A program made the position numbers and the translations under genes. Of a DNA stretch of 64,000 nt, positions 12,466 to 24,795 are shown piece by piece. How positions within the stretch are numbered: the first letter of the stretch is position 1; each line of letters begins with the position of its first letter. Where the stretch lies: positions 1,077,594,782 to 1,077,658,781 of the forward strand of contig NC_056725.1 in NCBI RefSeq assembly GCF_019279795.1. Direction: 5' to 3'. The notes under the pieces were generated by a model. That model was not told where the DNA came from. It searched no databases and saw nothing but the letters and a program-made list of their open reading frames with translations. The DNA comes from Protopterus annectens (taxonomy: Eukaryota; Chordata; Ceratodontiformes; Protopteridae).

Positions 12466-13453
12466 CTGTACTTGTTCACGCCTAAAGGGCTACCCAGCTT
12501 TCTTTTGTTAGATACAGTCACTTTCGGCGAAGCAGAGCTTCTAGGATAGGTAGTACGCTCCTTCACAGTCTCTGCATGTTCAAGAGAAAACCGCTTATTT
12601 GAGAAGTTAAGCGTGGTTTGCTGTATCCTCTTATTTTTTGCGCCAGTGACATTTTGTACACCACCAGTCAGTTGCTTGTCATCCAGAGGAGCTGCTGAAG
12701 CTCCCGCTTGCGTCTTGGCCGAACGGGCCAAACCATCTGATCCAGTAATCGGAGGGTTAGACTCTGGGCAGTTGGTACATGCAGGCTGGGGCAGATCGAT
12801 ATTACCATGAATTTCATCCAGCGTATCTAGTAGAGGTTTGGCTGCTTGTTTAGTAGCAGCATTATATTTATATTTAACAAGATTTTCTCTTGGCCAGGAG
12901 AAGATATTCCCTTTAAGAAGTCGTTGATGTCCCTAAGCAACTTACGCTTCTTGGTAGCCTCCATCTTAGCATCTAATGCTTGCATTCTTTCTATCATACG
13001 CTGGTAATTTTCTGATAGACTCAGAAATGCAGGCATAGTTACCAGCTCATTCTCAAGAATAGTGATTTCTTTTTTCAGATCTTCTTCAATATTAAGAAAG
13101 TAGTCATTCATGAGACACATGTAGTCAATGCTAAGTTTGATATTAAGTTGTTGCCACTTCTTGAGTAAATCTGGATAAGTGTTCCCATAAGAGGGCATTT
13201 TAAGGATTCTAAGCCCTCTGGGAACAATTCCTTTCTCAATATAAGCAGTAAAGCTGAAGCGCTGCCATTGCATACGTTTAAAACTACTAGCTTTTCTTTC
13301 CAGAAGCTCTAGAGATTTGTTAAACTCTAAAAGAGCATCATGAGGAAGAGTATTATCATCCATAGGCATTTCATTAGTCCCTTCAGCAACATGCAGCAAT
13401 GGGTTAACCTCCATATTAATGAGAGACTTGATGGAAGTAGTTAAATTTGCCAT
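12441..13453 (-). pseudogene. PLE leader protein, function unknown
   Basis: It starts MANLTTSIKSLINMEVNPLL at 13453. It is rich in Leu, Lys and Glu, with probable coiled coil in the middle (DYFLNIEEDLKKEITILENE, then YQRMIERMQALDAKMEATKK). A frameshift near 12880 moves from a dead frame to one reading NAATKQAAKPLLDTLDEIHG, then CTNCPES and LARSAKTQAGASAAP. It is basic at its end and stops at 12441, overlapping the start of the reverse transcriptase reading in another frame. PLEs can carry an N-terminal extension or a separate upstream ORF; which applies here is not clear. Confidence 0.6.
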
Positions 13454-13547
13454 AAGTTGTCTAAAAGGCTGTCAAATGAACCTTAGAAAGCAGAATCCTC
13501 TGATGTCAGCAAATAAAGGATCCAAAAACACAAGAGCCAACAATATA

Positions 13548-13878
13548 TAGCAAAACAAAAACCAGGACGTCAGTAAAAAAACACTTTAATAGCGAGCAAA
13601 GCTTTCGGAAATAATCCTTTCTCAATACTAAGATACATGAGTACATTCTCAATATATATAGGTCCCAAGATGGTCACATGACCGACAGCCAAAATCATAT
13701 GACCCACATTAAAGGCATAACAAGACATATATTAAAAGCTCTTAATACAAAAATTAAAAAAAAATATATATATATAAAAATACAAGAAAAAAAATATAAT
13801 AAGAAGAAAAATATAAATCAAATCACAGCTTAGTTCTACTAAGCTTAATCAATATAGGTTTAATACTAACCATACTGT
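13548..13878 (-). repeat. PLE terminal repeat, 5' copy
   Basis: 331 bp, matching 9878-10204 almost base for base. It begins TAGCAAAACAAAAACCAGG on the plus strand and ends CCATACTGT. The CR1 sequence resumes at 13879. Between this repeat and the leader ORF (13454-13547) there is a short non-coding stretch. Confidence 0.9.
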
Positions 13879-14405
13879 CAGATCCTGGCACCTGACAGAC
13901 AGCTTACAGTGACTTTCTCCTTGTTCAGCCTGGTGAGTGGGACATCAGTGTGTCTGACAATAGAATCACCTATCACATGTGAATTAGGTGTGTTATTTAG
14001 CCTTAAGGGCAGTGACTGTGTGGCACACTGACATTGTGTACTTTATGATATGTGGGTATACTTGTGGGGAAGCAGTTGTTTGGGTGTCTGCTTTGGGGGT
14101 CTCTGCTGCTTAGGCAGAGTGCTATTTAGAGCCTCCAAGTATGTTTTTGTGTGTTTATGTGTTTGGTCTGCTGTTGCTATAGGTCTATGTGACACTGGAG
14201 TCATGGTGTGTGTGGTCACCTTCTCCTCCTGATAGACTTTGCCAGTCATGGGTCTAGAGAGCTCAGCCTCCAGTTTGTCTATATAGTAGCATCTCTCACA
14301 AATATCTGAGTTTGTTGGGAGGAGGAGAGGGTTGTCTGTGTACATAAGGTAGTTGTAACATTGCCTCAAAATCCCAATATTCACCAGCTGGACTGGAGAG
14401 TACAC
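13879..14405 (-). pseudogene. CR1-like ORF1, N-terminal part
   Basis: It begins with MYSPVQLVNIGILRQC at 14405, then LMYTDNPLLLP and ICERC. In the better copy at 61 kb this region is a pair of CxxC motifs (CSNC and CERC), a likely zinc-binding finger; here the first pair is degraded to CYNY. A Thr/Pro/Lys-rich linker follows and stops at 14043. The frame then resumes as HVIGDSIVRHTDVPLTRL, carrying the SGNH block I GDS motif at about 13960. It breaks at the PLE insertion (13878). Confidence 0.8.
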
Positions 14406-14430
14406 ATGAAACCGACCTTAGGACATGTCA

Positions 14431-15390
14431 AGATGTTATGATGAAATACTCTTGACTGATCAAAAAGGATCAGTAGGGTGTTAAGTGTGTAAAAGAGTAC
14501 AACACGGGTTTAGTGCCTATGTTTGTTGGTGTTTTGTAAGATTATCTGTGAAGGAGTCCAGACAGAACTATGACACTTCCTTCAGCTATGTCATAAATAG
14601 CAATGTACACTCACATATGTCCTGAGTCAGGGCCAACTGTATATGACTGACAATGCCAACATCCTGTTACACAAGGCCATACATACAAAGCCACCTCCCA
14701 CTGACAAAAGGCTCTATCATCACACCAGGAGATATCACATGTAGAATGGGTAAACAGCCCCTTCCAAAGCTGAAAACATGGCATCGATTGGATTACATTG
14801 TTTCCCTATATGTGTCAAAAGTGAACTGCAGAACAAACAGACCCTTCACCCAAACAGTCTGTTGACCCTTACCCTCTCTACAGGATATGAAACCATCGAA
14901 TGGATTACAGCAACATATGGCACACTCCACAAGTGTCAGTGCACAACAGACCATGGGAACTATAGTCTTATATGCCTATGACGTCTGATCTGCAAGGCCA
15001 TGGGGTCGATCATGTTTGAAGTCATAAACAGAGCTATTGGAAGCCGACAATAACACAACCCTACCAACTTTGGTCTGTTCATGGGCAGATCATGGTTCTC
15101 AAACCGTTAGACTGTTTGCAAGGCAGCCAGCCAGGACAGACATCACAGAAATGAGCTACACATATCCCACATAGACCTTGAACAGCCCTTTTCAAATATC
15201 CCAGACACATGTCGTATCCACAAAATCAACACTCTGTGCATAAATATGTATTGTCATATGATGGATTGGCAACTGGTCCACAGATAGATCACACAAGCTA
15301 AGAATTGTGGAGTCCTGCTCAAGCTGTTAACACCTGCTGTCCCCCATGGCACAGTCCTGGGATTGCATAAAACAAAGTGCACACACATTA
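14431..15390. other. Unassigned Harbinger-internal sequence
   Basis: No gene or clear repeat is recognised. The first 150 bp may be the 5' UTR of the CR1 copy, by weak resemblance to sequence upstream of 60981. Short open frames at 14653-14981 show no recognisable motif. Confidence 0.4.
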
Positions 15391-15394
15391 CCAT

Positions 15395-17200
15395 GTCTAG
15401 TCTGATGATGTCAGCATCCTACAAATATAGCAGTGGAAATGAAAACCCCTGTAAAGCATATAGCGTGTCTTGTTAATGCGTATGTCTCTAGTGTCATAAC
15501 ATAGTTGGGTAGGAGTTTGAATCCTGCAGTTGCTGTGTGTGGGGGTGTGTATGTTCCTCTATAACTTCCTTTGAGAGGAATGCCCTTTTTGGAGACTAGG
15601 GAAACACCTTAAAAGAGGTTTATTCCTCTTTGGCAAGTCTGATGATGTCAACATGCTACACATATAGCAGTGGAAATAAAAACCCCAATAAAGCATATAG
15701 TGCGTTGTGTTAATGTGTATGTCTCTAGTGTCATTATCTAGTTAGTTCGGGATTTGAATCCTGCAGTTGCTGCGTGTGTGTAGGGGTGCGTATGTGTCTG
15801 TGTGACTTCCTTTGAAAGGAATGCCCTTTTTGGAGACTAGGGAAACACTTTAAAAGAGGTTTATTCCTCTTTGGCAAGTCTGATTATGTCAGAATCCTAC
15901 AAATATAGCAGTGGAAATAAAAAGCCCAGTAAAGCATATAGTGCGTTGTGTTAATGCATATGTCGTTAGTGTCATAACAGTTAGGTAGCGGTTTGAGTCC
16001 TGTATGTGTCTGTGTGACTTCCTTTGAGAGGACTGCCCTTTCTAGAGACTAAAGAAACACCTTAAAAGAGGTTTATTCCTCTTTGGAAAGTCTGATGATG
16101 TCAGCATCCTACAACTATAGCAATGGAAATGAAAACACCAGTAAAGCATATAGAATGTCATATTAATGCGTATGTCTCTAGTGTCATAACATAGTTAGGT
16201 AGGGATTTGAATCCTGCAATTGCTGTGTGTGGGGGTGTGTATGTTCCTGTGTGACTTCCTTTGAGAAGAATGCCCTTTTTGGAGACTAGGGAAACACCTT
16301 AAAAGAGGTTTATTCCTCTTTGGCAAGTCTGATGATGTCAGCATCCTACAAATATAGCAGTGGAAATGAAAACCCCACTAAAGCATATAGCATGTCATGT
16401 TAATGCCTATGTCTCTAATGTCTTAACATAGTTAGGTAGGGATTTGAATCTTGCAGGTGCTGAGTGTGTGGGGGGTGTATGTGTATGTGTATGTGTCTGT
16501 GTGACTCCCATTAAGAGGAATGTCCTTTTTTGAGACTAGGGAAACACCTTAAAAGAGGTTTATTCCTCTTTGGCAAGTCTGATGATGTCAGCATCCTACA
16601 ACTATAGCAGTGGAAATAAAGACCCCAGTAAAGCATATAGTGTGTCGTGTTAATGTGTCTATCTCTAGTGTCATAATATAGTTAGGTAGGGGTTTGATTC
16701 CTGCAGGTAGGGGGTGTATGCGTCTGTGTGATTCCCTTCGAGGCGAATGCCCCTTTTTGGAGACTAGGGAAACACCTTAAAGAGGTCTATTCCTCTTTGG
16801 CAAGTCTGATGATGTCAGCATCCTACAAATATAGCAGTGGAAATAAAAGCCTGAGTAAAGCATATAGCGCGTCATGTTAATGCATATATTTCTAGTGTCA
16901 TAACATAGTTTGGTAGGGGTTTGAATCCTGCAGTTGATGAGTGTGTTTGTGTGGGGGGGTGTATATGTCTGTGTGATTCCCTTTAAGAGGAATGCCCTTT
17001 TTGGAGACCAGGGAAACACCTTAAAAGAGGTTTATTCCTCTTTGGCAAGTCTGATGATGTAAGCATCCTACAAATATAGCAGTGGAAATGAAAAACTCAG
17101 TAAGCATATAGCGCATAGTGTTAATGCGTATGTCTCTAGTGTCATAATAGAGTTAAATAGGGGGTTGAATCCTCCAGTTGCTGAGTGTGTGTGTGACACT
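15395..17200. repeat. 235-bp tandem satellite, about 8 copies
   Basis: The phrase AGTCTGATGATGTCAGCATC starts successive units near 15399, 15636, 15876, 16090, 16326, 16576, 16804 and 17049, giving periods of 214-250 bp. Each unit carries a CTTAAAAGAGGTTTATTCCTC hairpin-forming element, a GT-rich stretch and GGTTTGAATCCTGCAG, close to a tRNA B box. Divergence between units is moderate (about 10-15% by eye). No coding potential is evident. Confidence 0.9.
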
Positions 17201-18760
17201 GTTGGTCAATGCAGTGTGGGTTTTGCTTTTACTACGGTATGACATATCAGGATAAAAACAGTATGTGCATTGCAAACATCAGATATCTGTGTGGCAAATA
17301 AATATATGTACATGTGACCTCAATTAGTACATAGGTGTGAAGCCTGCATACTACATGAATACATTTGTTACGTTTGACAGATTGTGCCGCTGCTTCTCAG
17401 AGCGTAGGTCACATATGTATGTATGTGACAAGGCCGGCCACTGTAGTGATCTGTGGCCAAGGTCCTCTGTGTCACACACACCCATGACAGTTTCTATAGA
17501 CTAGTGTGAGTGAGGGTACATGCCTGGGGTATATGTCAGACATGTTCATACACAACAAAGTCTGCCAATAATGGACAGTCATTATAGGTGTACAACAGCC
17601 TTGTGGATATGCATACAGGCCCCTAATTTCTTATGTGATACACAGAGGGACTTCACAATACCTTAAGATATGTGGATAGCAAAGGACAGATGACATAACA
17701 CTTGGTTCTATGTACACATTGGTACCCGACATACATGTTGGGGGCTACCACCTATGTGGTACTGTTGGGATACTATGTATAGTAAATGTGGATGACTATG
17801 CTATAGTTGGCTTAGAGCTATACAGCATGGGTTGGACAACAGGTATCTGTCTGTATGATACCCTTGTGTAGGATATGTGTCCCATCCAGAGAATGCATTG
17901 TAGGCAGCTCCATGCATTTCCAGATGTGGATGGACATATCTCTAGTGTGTTTTCATGTACCTAAGAGGGCTATATGCCAAACAGGTGCGTTCCCAAGAAC
18001 GTGTGGTGGTCAATACCACTGGTTACTGTTATAGTATAGTACCGGAAGGATCCAACTGCTACTGAGTTCCCTACATCTGTGTGTCAGTTGTCAGGACATC
18101 ATCTAATGATTGGTTATAGTCAGGCTGTTGAGGTTGTGTATACTACCAGAATGCAAACATTGACAGATAGTAACAGTATCACCCACAGTATAGTGTCAAA
18201 CCATGTCATACACACATGTGTACCCAAGTTAAAACATATCTGTAGTAGAATGCATACTGGCCACCGAGAGATACTATGAGACGTTAACACTGTGTAATAC
18301 AGGGTATGTCACATGTCCCATGTGTCCACTATGCACGTACATGCAGACAGTGCACCCCCATCATGTTCACAGATGTACACCTGCTAATCTGCACTGCACA
18401 CATCACACACGCACTGTCCACACACTAACACATGCTGGCAACGCTACACACTTCAGCCAAGTGGCACATGGGCGGACAATACATACTCAGACTTAACACT
18501 GGTGTAAACAATACTACATTAACAATCATAGCTTTGATGCATCATGCCTGCTCAGATATACCTACAAGGATATCATTACACTTTCCTGTTGACAACATGC
18601 TAACATTGCTACACTGCTATAATGTCACCCTGTGCATCAGCACCATGTTAGCCTGTTCCTGCATCAATGTTACAGATGACAGGAGGTGGCACAGGTTTCA
18701 TCATATATACAGGGTGTGTTGTTGGTTTGCCAGAGCCCGACATTGACCCATCCAATCGAC
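17201..18760. other. No gene recognised
   Basis: Sequence rich in ACATGT/CATACA words with short meaningless open frames. It lies between the satellite and the second Myb-like gene and could be the 3' flank of that gene, but nothing supports a specific call. Confidence 0.4.
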
Positions 18761-18764
18761 ATGT

Positions 18765-18774
18765 ATGTGTGTGT

Positions 18775-18837
<63 letters not shown>
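18765..18837. repeat. (GT)n microsatellite
   Basis: About 36 GT dinucleotides with one GA interruption. The long His-Thr frame on the minus strand here is only the repeat read as protein. Confidence 0.95.
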
Positions 18838-18839
<2 letters not shown>

Positions 18840-19963
18840 GGACAACAGTACAGCATGGGCCAATGTTGATGTAATGTGTGTGTGTATGTGTGAGCCCTAG
18901 GTGTTTGGTTTATGTGTGAGTGTCTGCCTGCACACAGCTCCACCATGTGGCTGCCATATACGGGAGGTTGTGGGACAGCCACAGCCTGTACCTGCCAGGC
19001 TGTACAAATCATTGTCTCTGGGCATGGACATGGTACCTGTGCCTGGCAGGGGTGCTACGGACAGTATCGGGTACCAAGCCTGACTGGGTACTATCAGAGG
19101 CAGAGGTATGTCAACTGGACCCACGTCCCTGCTGGGACTGACCAAAGCCATGTGCACGTAGTCTACTAGGACGGTCAATCGACAGGCCAGCCCCAGCATT
19201 GCTGGGGCTGATACTGCCACTACAGGAGCGGCTGTGATCTGTGGGTCATCCACGATGACTGCCAGCTGTTGATGTTGCTGGCATACATCCGCGTTGACGT
19301 CTCAACCATCCTGCATGGTCCTGGCTCATGGAAAACACATTGTGGAGGGCATCTAATGTCTCCCCCCAACTTCTATCAATGACCTCGGTGTAATTACGCA
19401 TGGCACCGGCAAGGTCACGGATACTGTCATTGATAGTGGTGTTATGGGCCCTCTGCGCCCTTAGTCCCTGTCTGGTGTACCGTTCCATATGTGCCTGTGC
19501 CTGCATTACAGCCCGTAACATACCTGAGGTTGTAAGACCTTTGGGGGCACGTCTTCCAGGGGCATTATGACCAGCGGTGCTCCAACGAGAACCCCTGGAC
19601 ATCTGCCTATGTGGTACCATTCCAGGAATCTGGGTATAGCTGCTGTGAGGGGATGCATGTGCCATGGATATCACACTAGCCTGGTCAATGCCAACTCTAT
19701 GCTGTCCCTCGGCTAAGGCCATTGGTGATGAGGGATGTATTGGCAGTATAAGTGTGTACATAAATGGGGTGTAAAGCTGTGTACTGTTGATTGGTGGACC
19801 AACTACAGACACTGTCAAACCTGCCTGTGCCACAATACATGTATCATCATCTCCACTATTTGTGGCAATGACTTCAGGTTCCCTGCTGCATTCAGCCAAC
19901 CCAATCTCAGCACCTGTAACAGGAAGACAGGAAACACACTTTACAATCTGTACATGATGTTAT

Positions 19964-20200
19964 CACACATGCACACATGAACACATGAACACATGAACAC
20001 ATGCACACATGAACACATGCACACATGCACACATGAACACATGCACACATGAACACATGAACACATGCACACATGCACACATGAACACATGCACACATGA
20101 AAACATGCGCACATTCCCACATGAACACATGCACACATGCACACATGCACACATGAACACATGCACACATGAACATATGCACACATGCACACATGCACAC
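19964..20200. repeat. 8-bp minisatellite, (A/C)ACACATG units
   Basis: About 30 copies of AACACATG or CACACATG in mixed order. It lies in the large second intron of the Myb-like gene, near exon 3. Because the unit (8 bp) is not a multiple of three and has no stop, it is open in several frames on both strands, creating false Cys-Val-His and His-Thr proteins. Confidence 0.95.
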
Positions 20201-20865
20201 AAATACACTCTTCACTACAGCAGATACACACACACACCAGCATTCCAAAACATACTCAATAGTGGCTGAAGGTGGGTGACAGTATCACATGGCAAACAGT
20301 CACCTCACACGTGTCAGCATGCAGAATATGTGTCGCTCAAGACCATGCAGTGCGAGTGTAGACAGCCCTAGTTAATAACAGTATACATGGCTTTAATGCA
20401 TGTGTGTAGTTGTTCAGTGATTGGCTACACCCTGGAACACAATGTGTACAAGAACACAACATTGCTGTGCAAGTATTATAAGCTCTGCAATGTCCTATGC
20501 ACCATCACTCACAGGTATACATACAATGGCTGCATGTGTTATCTGTGTGTCACATAGATTTCCATGTCTGATTACAGTGTCTGTGTCTGTAGCAGATACT
20601 TGTGGACACAGGTGTAGCACATGCATGTTATGTACACACACGGGATGAGTGGTACATGTATACATGATGGAATACCAATGCTCGACATGGCCATTCTACA
20701 GTGGTTATGGTGAGTGTGGGACATATTGCAGACATGCCAGTGCCAGCCATAACATGGCATGCTACATGACTGCAACATTAAACATCACACATACCCAATG
20801 TGTGCCATGTGACCTACACACCCAATAGCATTCCAGGACATTTGTACAGGTGGTGACTGCTATGC

Positions 20866-20953
20866 ATATTGTGTATAGTTGCATATGTTTGCACACACAC
20901 AACATGCTATGTATATTGTGTATAGATGCATACGTTTGCACACACACAACATT
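20866..20953. repeat. 45-bp direct duplication
   Basis: GCTATGNATATTGTGTATAG and GTTTGCACACACACAACAT occur twice back to back. It lies inside the second intron of the Myb-like gene. The rest of that intron (20204-21612) shows no recognisable feature. Confidence 0.7.
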
Positions 20954-22290
20954 GAGGTGCAAAGCAGTAACTGCTATGTGTAGTACTGTGGTCGCTGTAA
21001 CTGGATGAGGTGGAGTACCATGAGCCATCATCATCATGCATCATGTGGTCACTCAAGGCTACTAATGTGTGACAGACCAGCACCTGGCATGCTGTACCTG
21101 AACTGCAGTGCCATGGCTACGTTCACAATTACACAGACACTTTGTACATGGGTGTGTGAGGTGCACAATAGGGAGCATTGCCTAACATGAATGTGTTATG
21201 TGTGGAAGAGTGTTGCACAGCCCCATGATAGGCCTCTACCCCTCAGGTATATCATGTGTGCTGTGTGCTGTGCGGATGACATGTGGGATACTGAAGCGTG
21301 ACCTTACAGCAGGTGTGTGGTTACACCATGTGTAGCATGTTGAGGTGTACTGCGTATGACAAACGTGTTATGTTGTGTACATGTGTATCAGCTACGCCTA
21401 TCCAATGTGCAGTACGCTGCTGCCACAATTATGTCTGATGCTCTGTGTATTGCATGTGATTGAGGGAGCTACTGACATTACTGAGATGTGCAATGTCTCA
21501 CAGCAAACATGCACAGCATGCATTATGCATAGGTGTGTTATGTGTACATGGCCTACACCTCACCTATGACATGCACATTTCATTACCAATATTAAAGTTA
21601 TAACACACTCACCAGCATGGATCATCTGCCCTGCTGTCACACCAGAGGGACCTACAAGAATATGAGACAGTTTGTCAGTGGCCACAACTGTGGCATTGCT
21701 ACTGTGGGTTTGCTAAACTACAGTAGAACAACAGTCGACAGTCACAGGTGTACAGATAATATTCCAAATATCAGTACTGCACAACACTAGGCAGCACAAC
21801 TGCTAAACGCACAGTACACATCTCACATATGCATAATCTAACAATACAGGCAACAGTAGTCTACAGATAGGGCATGTTACCTGCACGCTCCATGTCAACA
21901 TGCTGGGTGGCTCCGGCCTCCATGACGACACATGTCTGTTGCAGTTGCTGTTGTTGGCCAGAAGCCACCATGCTTAGGAGCAGCTCCTCCAATCTGGTGA
22001 GGGGGGATGAATGGCCACCCCACCACCTGTGGCAAGCTGTTGTCTATGGCTATCAGATACACGCCGCAGACATGTCTAATTAAATCACTGCAGTGATGGT
22101 GTACCTGCTCATATGTCCGGTTATGCATGCCTATGTCATTTACCCGATGAACAAGATCTTGCCACAGTGCAGTCCACTCATGCTGGTGCTGGCTGCTTCT
22201 GGAAAACAGCAGGGAGTAGTGCTGCACCAGGCTGTGGTGGATTTCCTGTTCCTCCACTGCTGTGTAACAGGGATTGCATTGGTGGGCCAT

Positions 22291-23301
22291 CGGCCTGAAA
22301 AAGAAATGAACAATATTTGTGAGCGAGTCATGTGGCACACTTTACACTCTTAACTACAGTTATCACTTAACTGTCGTATATAGCATCCGTTTGTCTGTCA
22401 GAGGATACACACATTCAATACCACATATTAGTGCTCAGGCCACAACTGACTGACAGTGCCTGGCACACTCTATATATCAAACCACTATACACCAGTACCC
22501 GGCACACTGTTTGTGACACAATGCACAACCTCGCCACAGGGGTATATATCAAGCTAATGTATGAAGAAAGATGTCATCCATTACAATGAATGTAAAGTAC
22601 AGTTACAGTATTACTAGTAAACCACCCTAGTCGTTGATGCCATACCCCTGCCTAACATATGTGCACAGTTGTTAATATAGGTGGCATACTGCTGTAACAG
22701 AGTATACATTTTGCTAGATACACACGTATACCCTGTAACAAACATATGATTGTGGGCATGGTACAGGCATAATTACACAAACATCAGACATACATACAAC
22801 ACACAAATGTATGCCAACCCAGATGAGCTTTACCTGTGTATAAATCAGTACTGTGTGCCACTACTTACAAAACCTTATGCCTGAGGTATGTAATCTGTGC
22901 AGACTACAGGAAACACACAAGACAGTCTTTCCAAGCAATGTGAACATACACCATACTGTGCTGTTTAGGCCTACAGCTTCAGGTAGTACTACAGTTCATA
23001 TAGGAGTTGGATTCACCAGCAGTACCACTCACTAAGCATACATGTATTGCTTTAGCCTACAATGGGACACCACAGTCATCAACAAGGAACTACGTCACAA
23101 CGTATGCCATACTACTATGTCTGCCTAGCAATAACATACACATCTTTTGCTGGCCTCACAGCTGGGACACAAACTACCATGACAGAAACAAATTCACACT
23201 AAGCTATCACACCTTTACAGACCTTGCACACAATCACTGTCACACTCATTCAACCTCACATAGCAGGTATTGCACAGAGTACATGTGTCTCTGCATTGTG
23301 T
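22291..23301. other. Upstream of second Myb-like gene, no gene recognised
   Basis: This would be the promoter side of the minus-strand gene. No TATA box or repeat stands out. Open frames here are short and without motifs. Confidence 0.4.
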
Positions 23302-24120
23302 AATAGGTAGGTAATACGCTATTGGCCCTAGGGTCTAGAGCACCCTAGCCATATGCTACCCTGGCCTTTGACACACATGTAATTTGATTTCACTTGACCC
23401 TGTCAACCAGAACCACAGAGGTGATTGCCGGGGTGTATTACCTATCTCCCAATCATCAGGGGTATTTATGACAACTGCTGAGGAGCCTTGTTTGCTATTG
23501 ATAGGTGGTTTGTTCCAGAGTATGGCATATCTCTGAGATAGGAACCTATCCCTCCAGCATGTGCTGCTTAGTGAGCTGACGAGGTTTAGGGTCCTAGAGC
23601 GTGTAGCCCGGAGGGATTGTGATATGTTGACATGGTGGTTGTCCAACAGCTATGGGTGTGACATACCTCTGTATGTCCGGCAGAGGTCACCTCTGGGTGG
23701 GCGGTATGCAACACAGTCTAGCTGTGGTTTTGTGAGTCAGTCTGCATAGGGCATCTGTTTGAGGCCAGTATTACTCTTTGTGAGGTATGTCTGTGGCCTT
23801 TCCACTTGCTGTAGTTGTCATGGGAGGTACATACCACATGGGGCATTGTGATGAGTAGAGGGGAACACTGACCTATATTTCCCTAGATGACACACCCTTT
23901 GTGATGACATGTACCATGTAGATAGATTATAAGACTAGTGTGACACTGTGATTATCAAAGGGGAGGTTACTGTCCACCTGTGTCCCATGTTCCCTTATCA
24001 CACCTTCACTGTTAGGTAGACTACCACCTATGTGGTAGTTAATGGGTACAGTGTTTTGGAAAGGAGGGATGGCACTGCAGTATCGACACTGGTCTTCAGT
24101 CCATGCCTTGGTCACCAGGC
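23302..24120 (-). mobile_element. CR1-like LINE 3' fragment (copy 2)
   Basis: 5'-truncated CR1 fragment on the minus strand. Around 24115-23930 it encodes [18 protein letters not shown] then GTQVDSNLPFDNH, homologous to the part of the copy at 34430-34520 just after the catalytic site. At 23646-23500 it gives SLRATRSRTLNLVSSL and CWRDRFLSQRYAILWNK, the conserved C-terminus. The 3' end is near 23302. It ends on its 5' side at a (CT)n(AT)n microsatellite. Several frames are needed, so it is dead. Confidence 0.8.
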
Positions 24121-24145
24121 ACCTGTTGCAGTATGTATGACCCTG

Positions 24146-24272
<127 letters not shown>

Positions 24273-24795
24273 ATCTAAACATCCATTGCTGTACATATAG
24301 ATGTACATATAGGCACATATACAGTCCACCTTTCATGGTGGAGATATCAATTATGCGACAGTTGTGAGATATACAGTTATGTAATAATATTGCACAGTGT
24401 TGTGCAGAATGCATTTTGGTGTCCTCAGCCCATGTAGCTTTAGCAGGCCTCACTGGCTGTAACACAGCAGATCTGACAAATCAGTCCCACAGCGTTTAAC
24501 CACCACAAGACATATACCAGCATTGCATGCTGTTTTCTATGCCACACACTACAACCTACATAGATATATGCACATAACAACCTTCAACAACATATATATG
24601 TCCACCCTTCACTAACAGTTGCAGTATGTCCCTTGCCCTATGCACATGTGCAGATACATATAGATACATACTGCTGCCACATATGGATGATTCACAGTAT
24701 GTAGAGTACTCTTCAAGAACATCTACTACATGCTGGCAAATACATATGTATTACATACCTTACCTTTGTATTTCACTGCTCCATCTGTTGTTACT

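Larger units (their letters stand above)
9878..13878 (-). mobile_element. Penelope-like element (PLE) with terminal direct repeats
   Basis: A 4.0-kb PLE inserted in ORF1 of the CR1 copy. It is bounded by direct repeats (9878-10204 and 13548-13878) that are nearly identical, which is the pseudo-LTR arrangement of PLEs. The coding order on the minus strand is a leader protein, reverse transcriptase, then GIY-YIG nuclease. The termination TTGAGAAAGGATTATTTCCG resembles the repeats of the Neptune group from memory. Near-identity of the repeats suggests a recent insertion, the youngest event in this nest. Confidence 0.88.
6515..14430 (-). mobile_element. CR1-like LINE copy 1, interrupted by a Penelope element
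   Basis: A nearly full-length but decayed LINE. Its 5' part is 13879-14430, and the rest runs from 9877 down to its 3' end at about 6515. That end carries GAACCTATGTACCTAT, like the GAACCTGTGAACCTAT end of the copy at 35225. The insertion of a PLE (9878-13878) separates the GDSIVRH part of ORF1 from its IIVHAGVN part; the two halves join correctly by comparison with the copy at 61447. It sits inside the Harbinger, downstream of the transposase. Confidence 0.85.
19246..22290 (-). pseudogene. Trihelix/Myb-like DNA-binding protein of Harbinger, three predicted exons
   Basis: This is the putative transposon DNA-binding partner that brings transposase to the ends. Exon 1 (22290-21881) starts MAHQCNPCYTAVEEQEI. 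It carries a trihelix-type domain: YTAVEEQEIHHSLVQHY, LWQDLVHRVNDIG, then NRTYEQVHHHCSDLIRHV. A frameshift near 22030 precedes LEELLLSMVASGQQQQ. The donor is CAG|GTAACA. Exon 2 is 39 nt (21651-21613), flanked by TTGTAG and GTGAGT. Exon 3 (19913-19246) begins after GTTACAG and holds a helical C-terminus (MERYTRQGLRAQRAHN, SIRDLAGAMRNY). All junctions are phase 1 and join in frame. The frameshift makes this copy inactive. No homology search was done. Confidence 0.75.

Noticed and set aside
15395-17200. CRISPR-like array
   Set aside because: Repeats are contiguous 235-bp units without unique spacers and the genome is eukaryotic.
18648-19012. Poly His-Thr protein on the minus strand
   Set aside because: It is the (GT)n microsatellite with random flanks.
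19907-20269. Long open frames on both strands giving Cys-Val-His-Met or Thr-His-Asn repeats
   Set aside because: They are an 8-bp minisatellite without stops read in several frames, not a protein.
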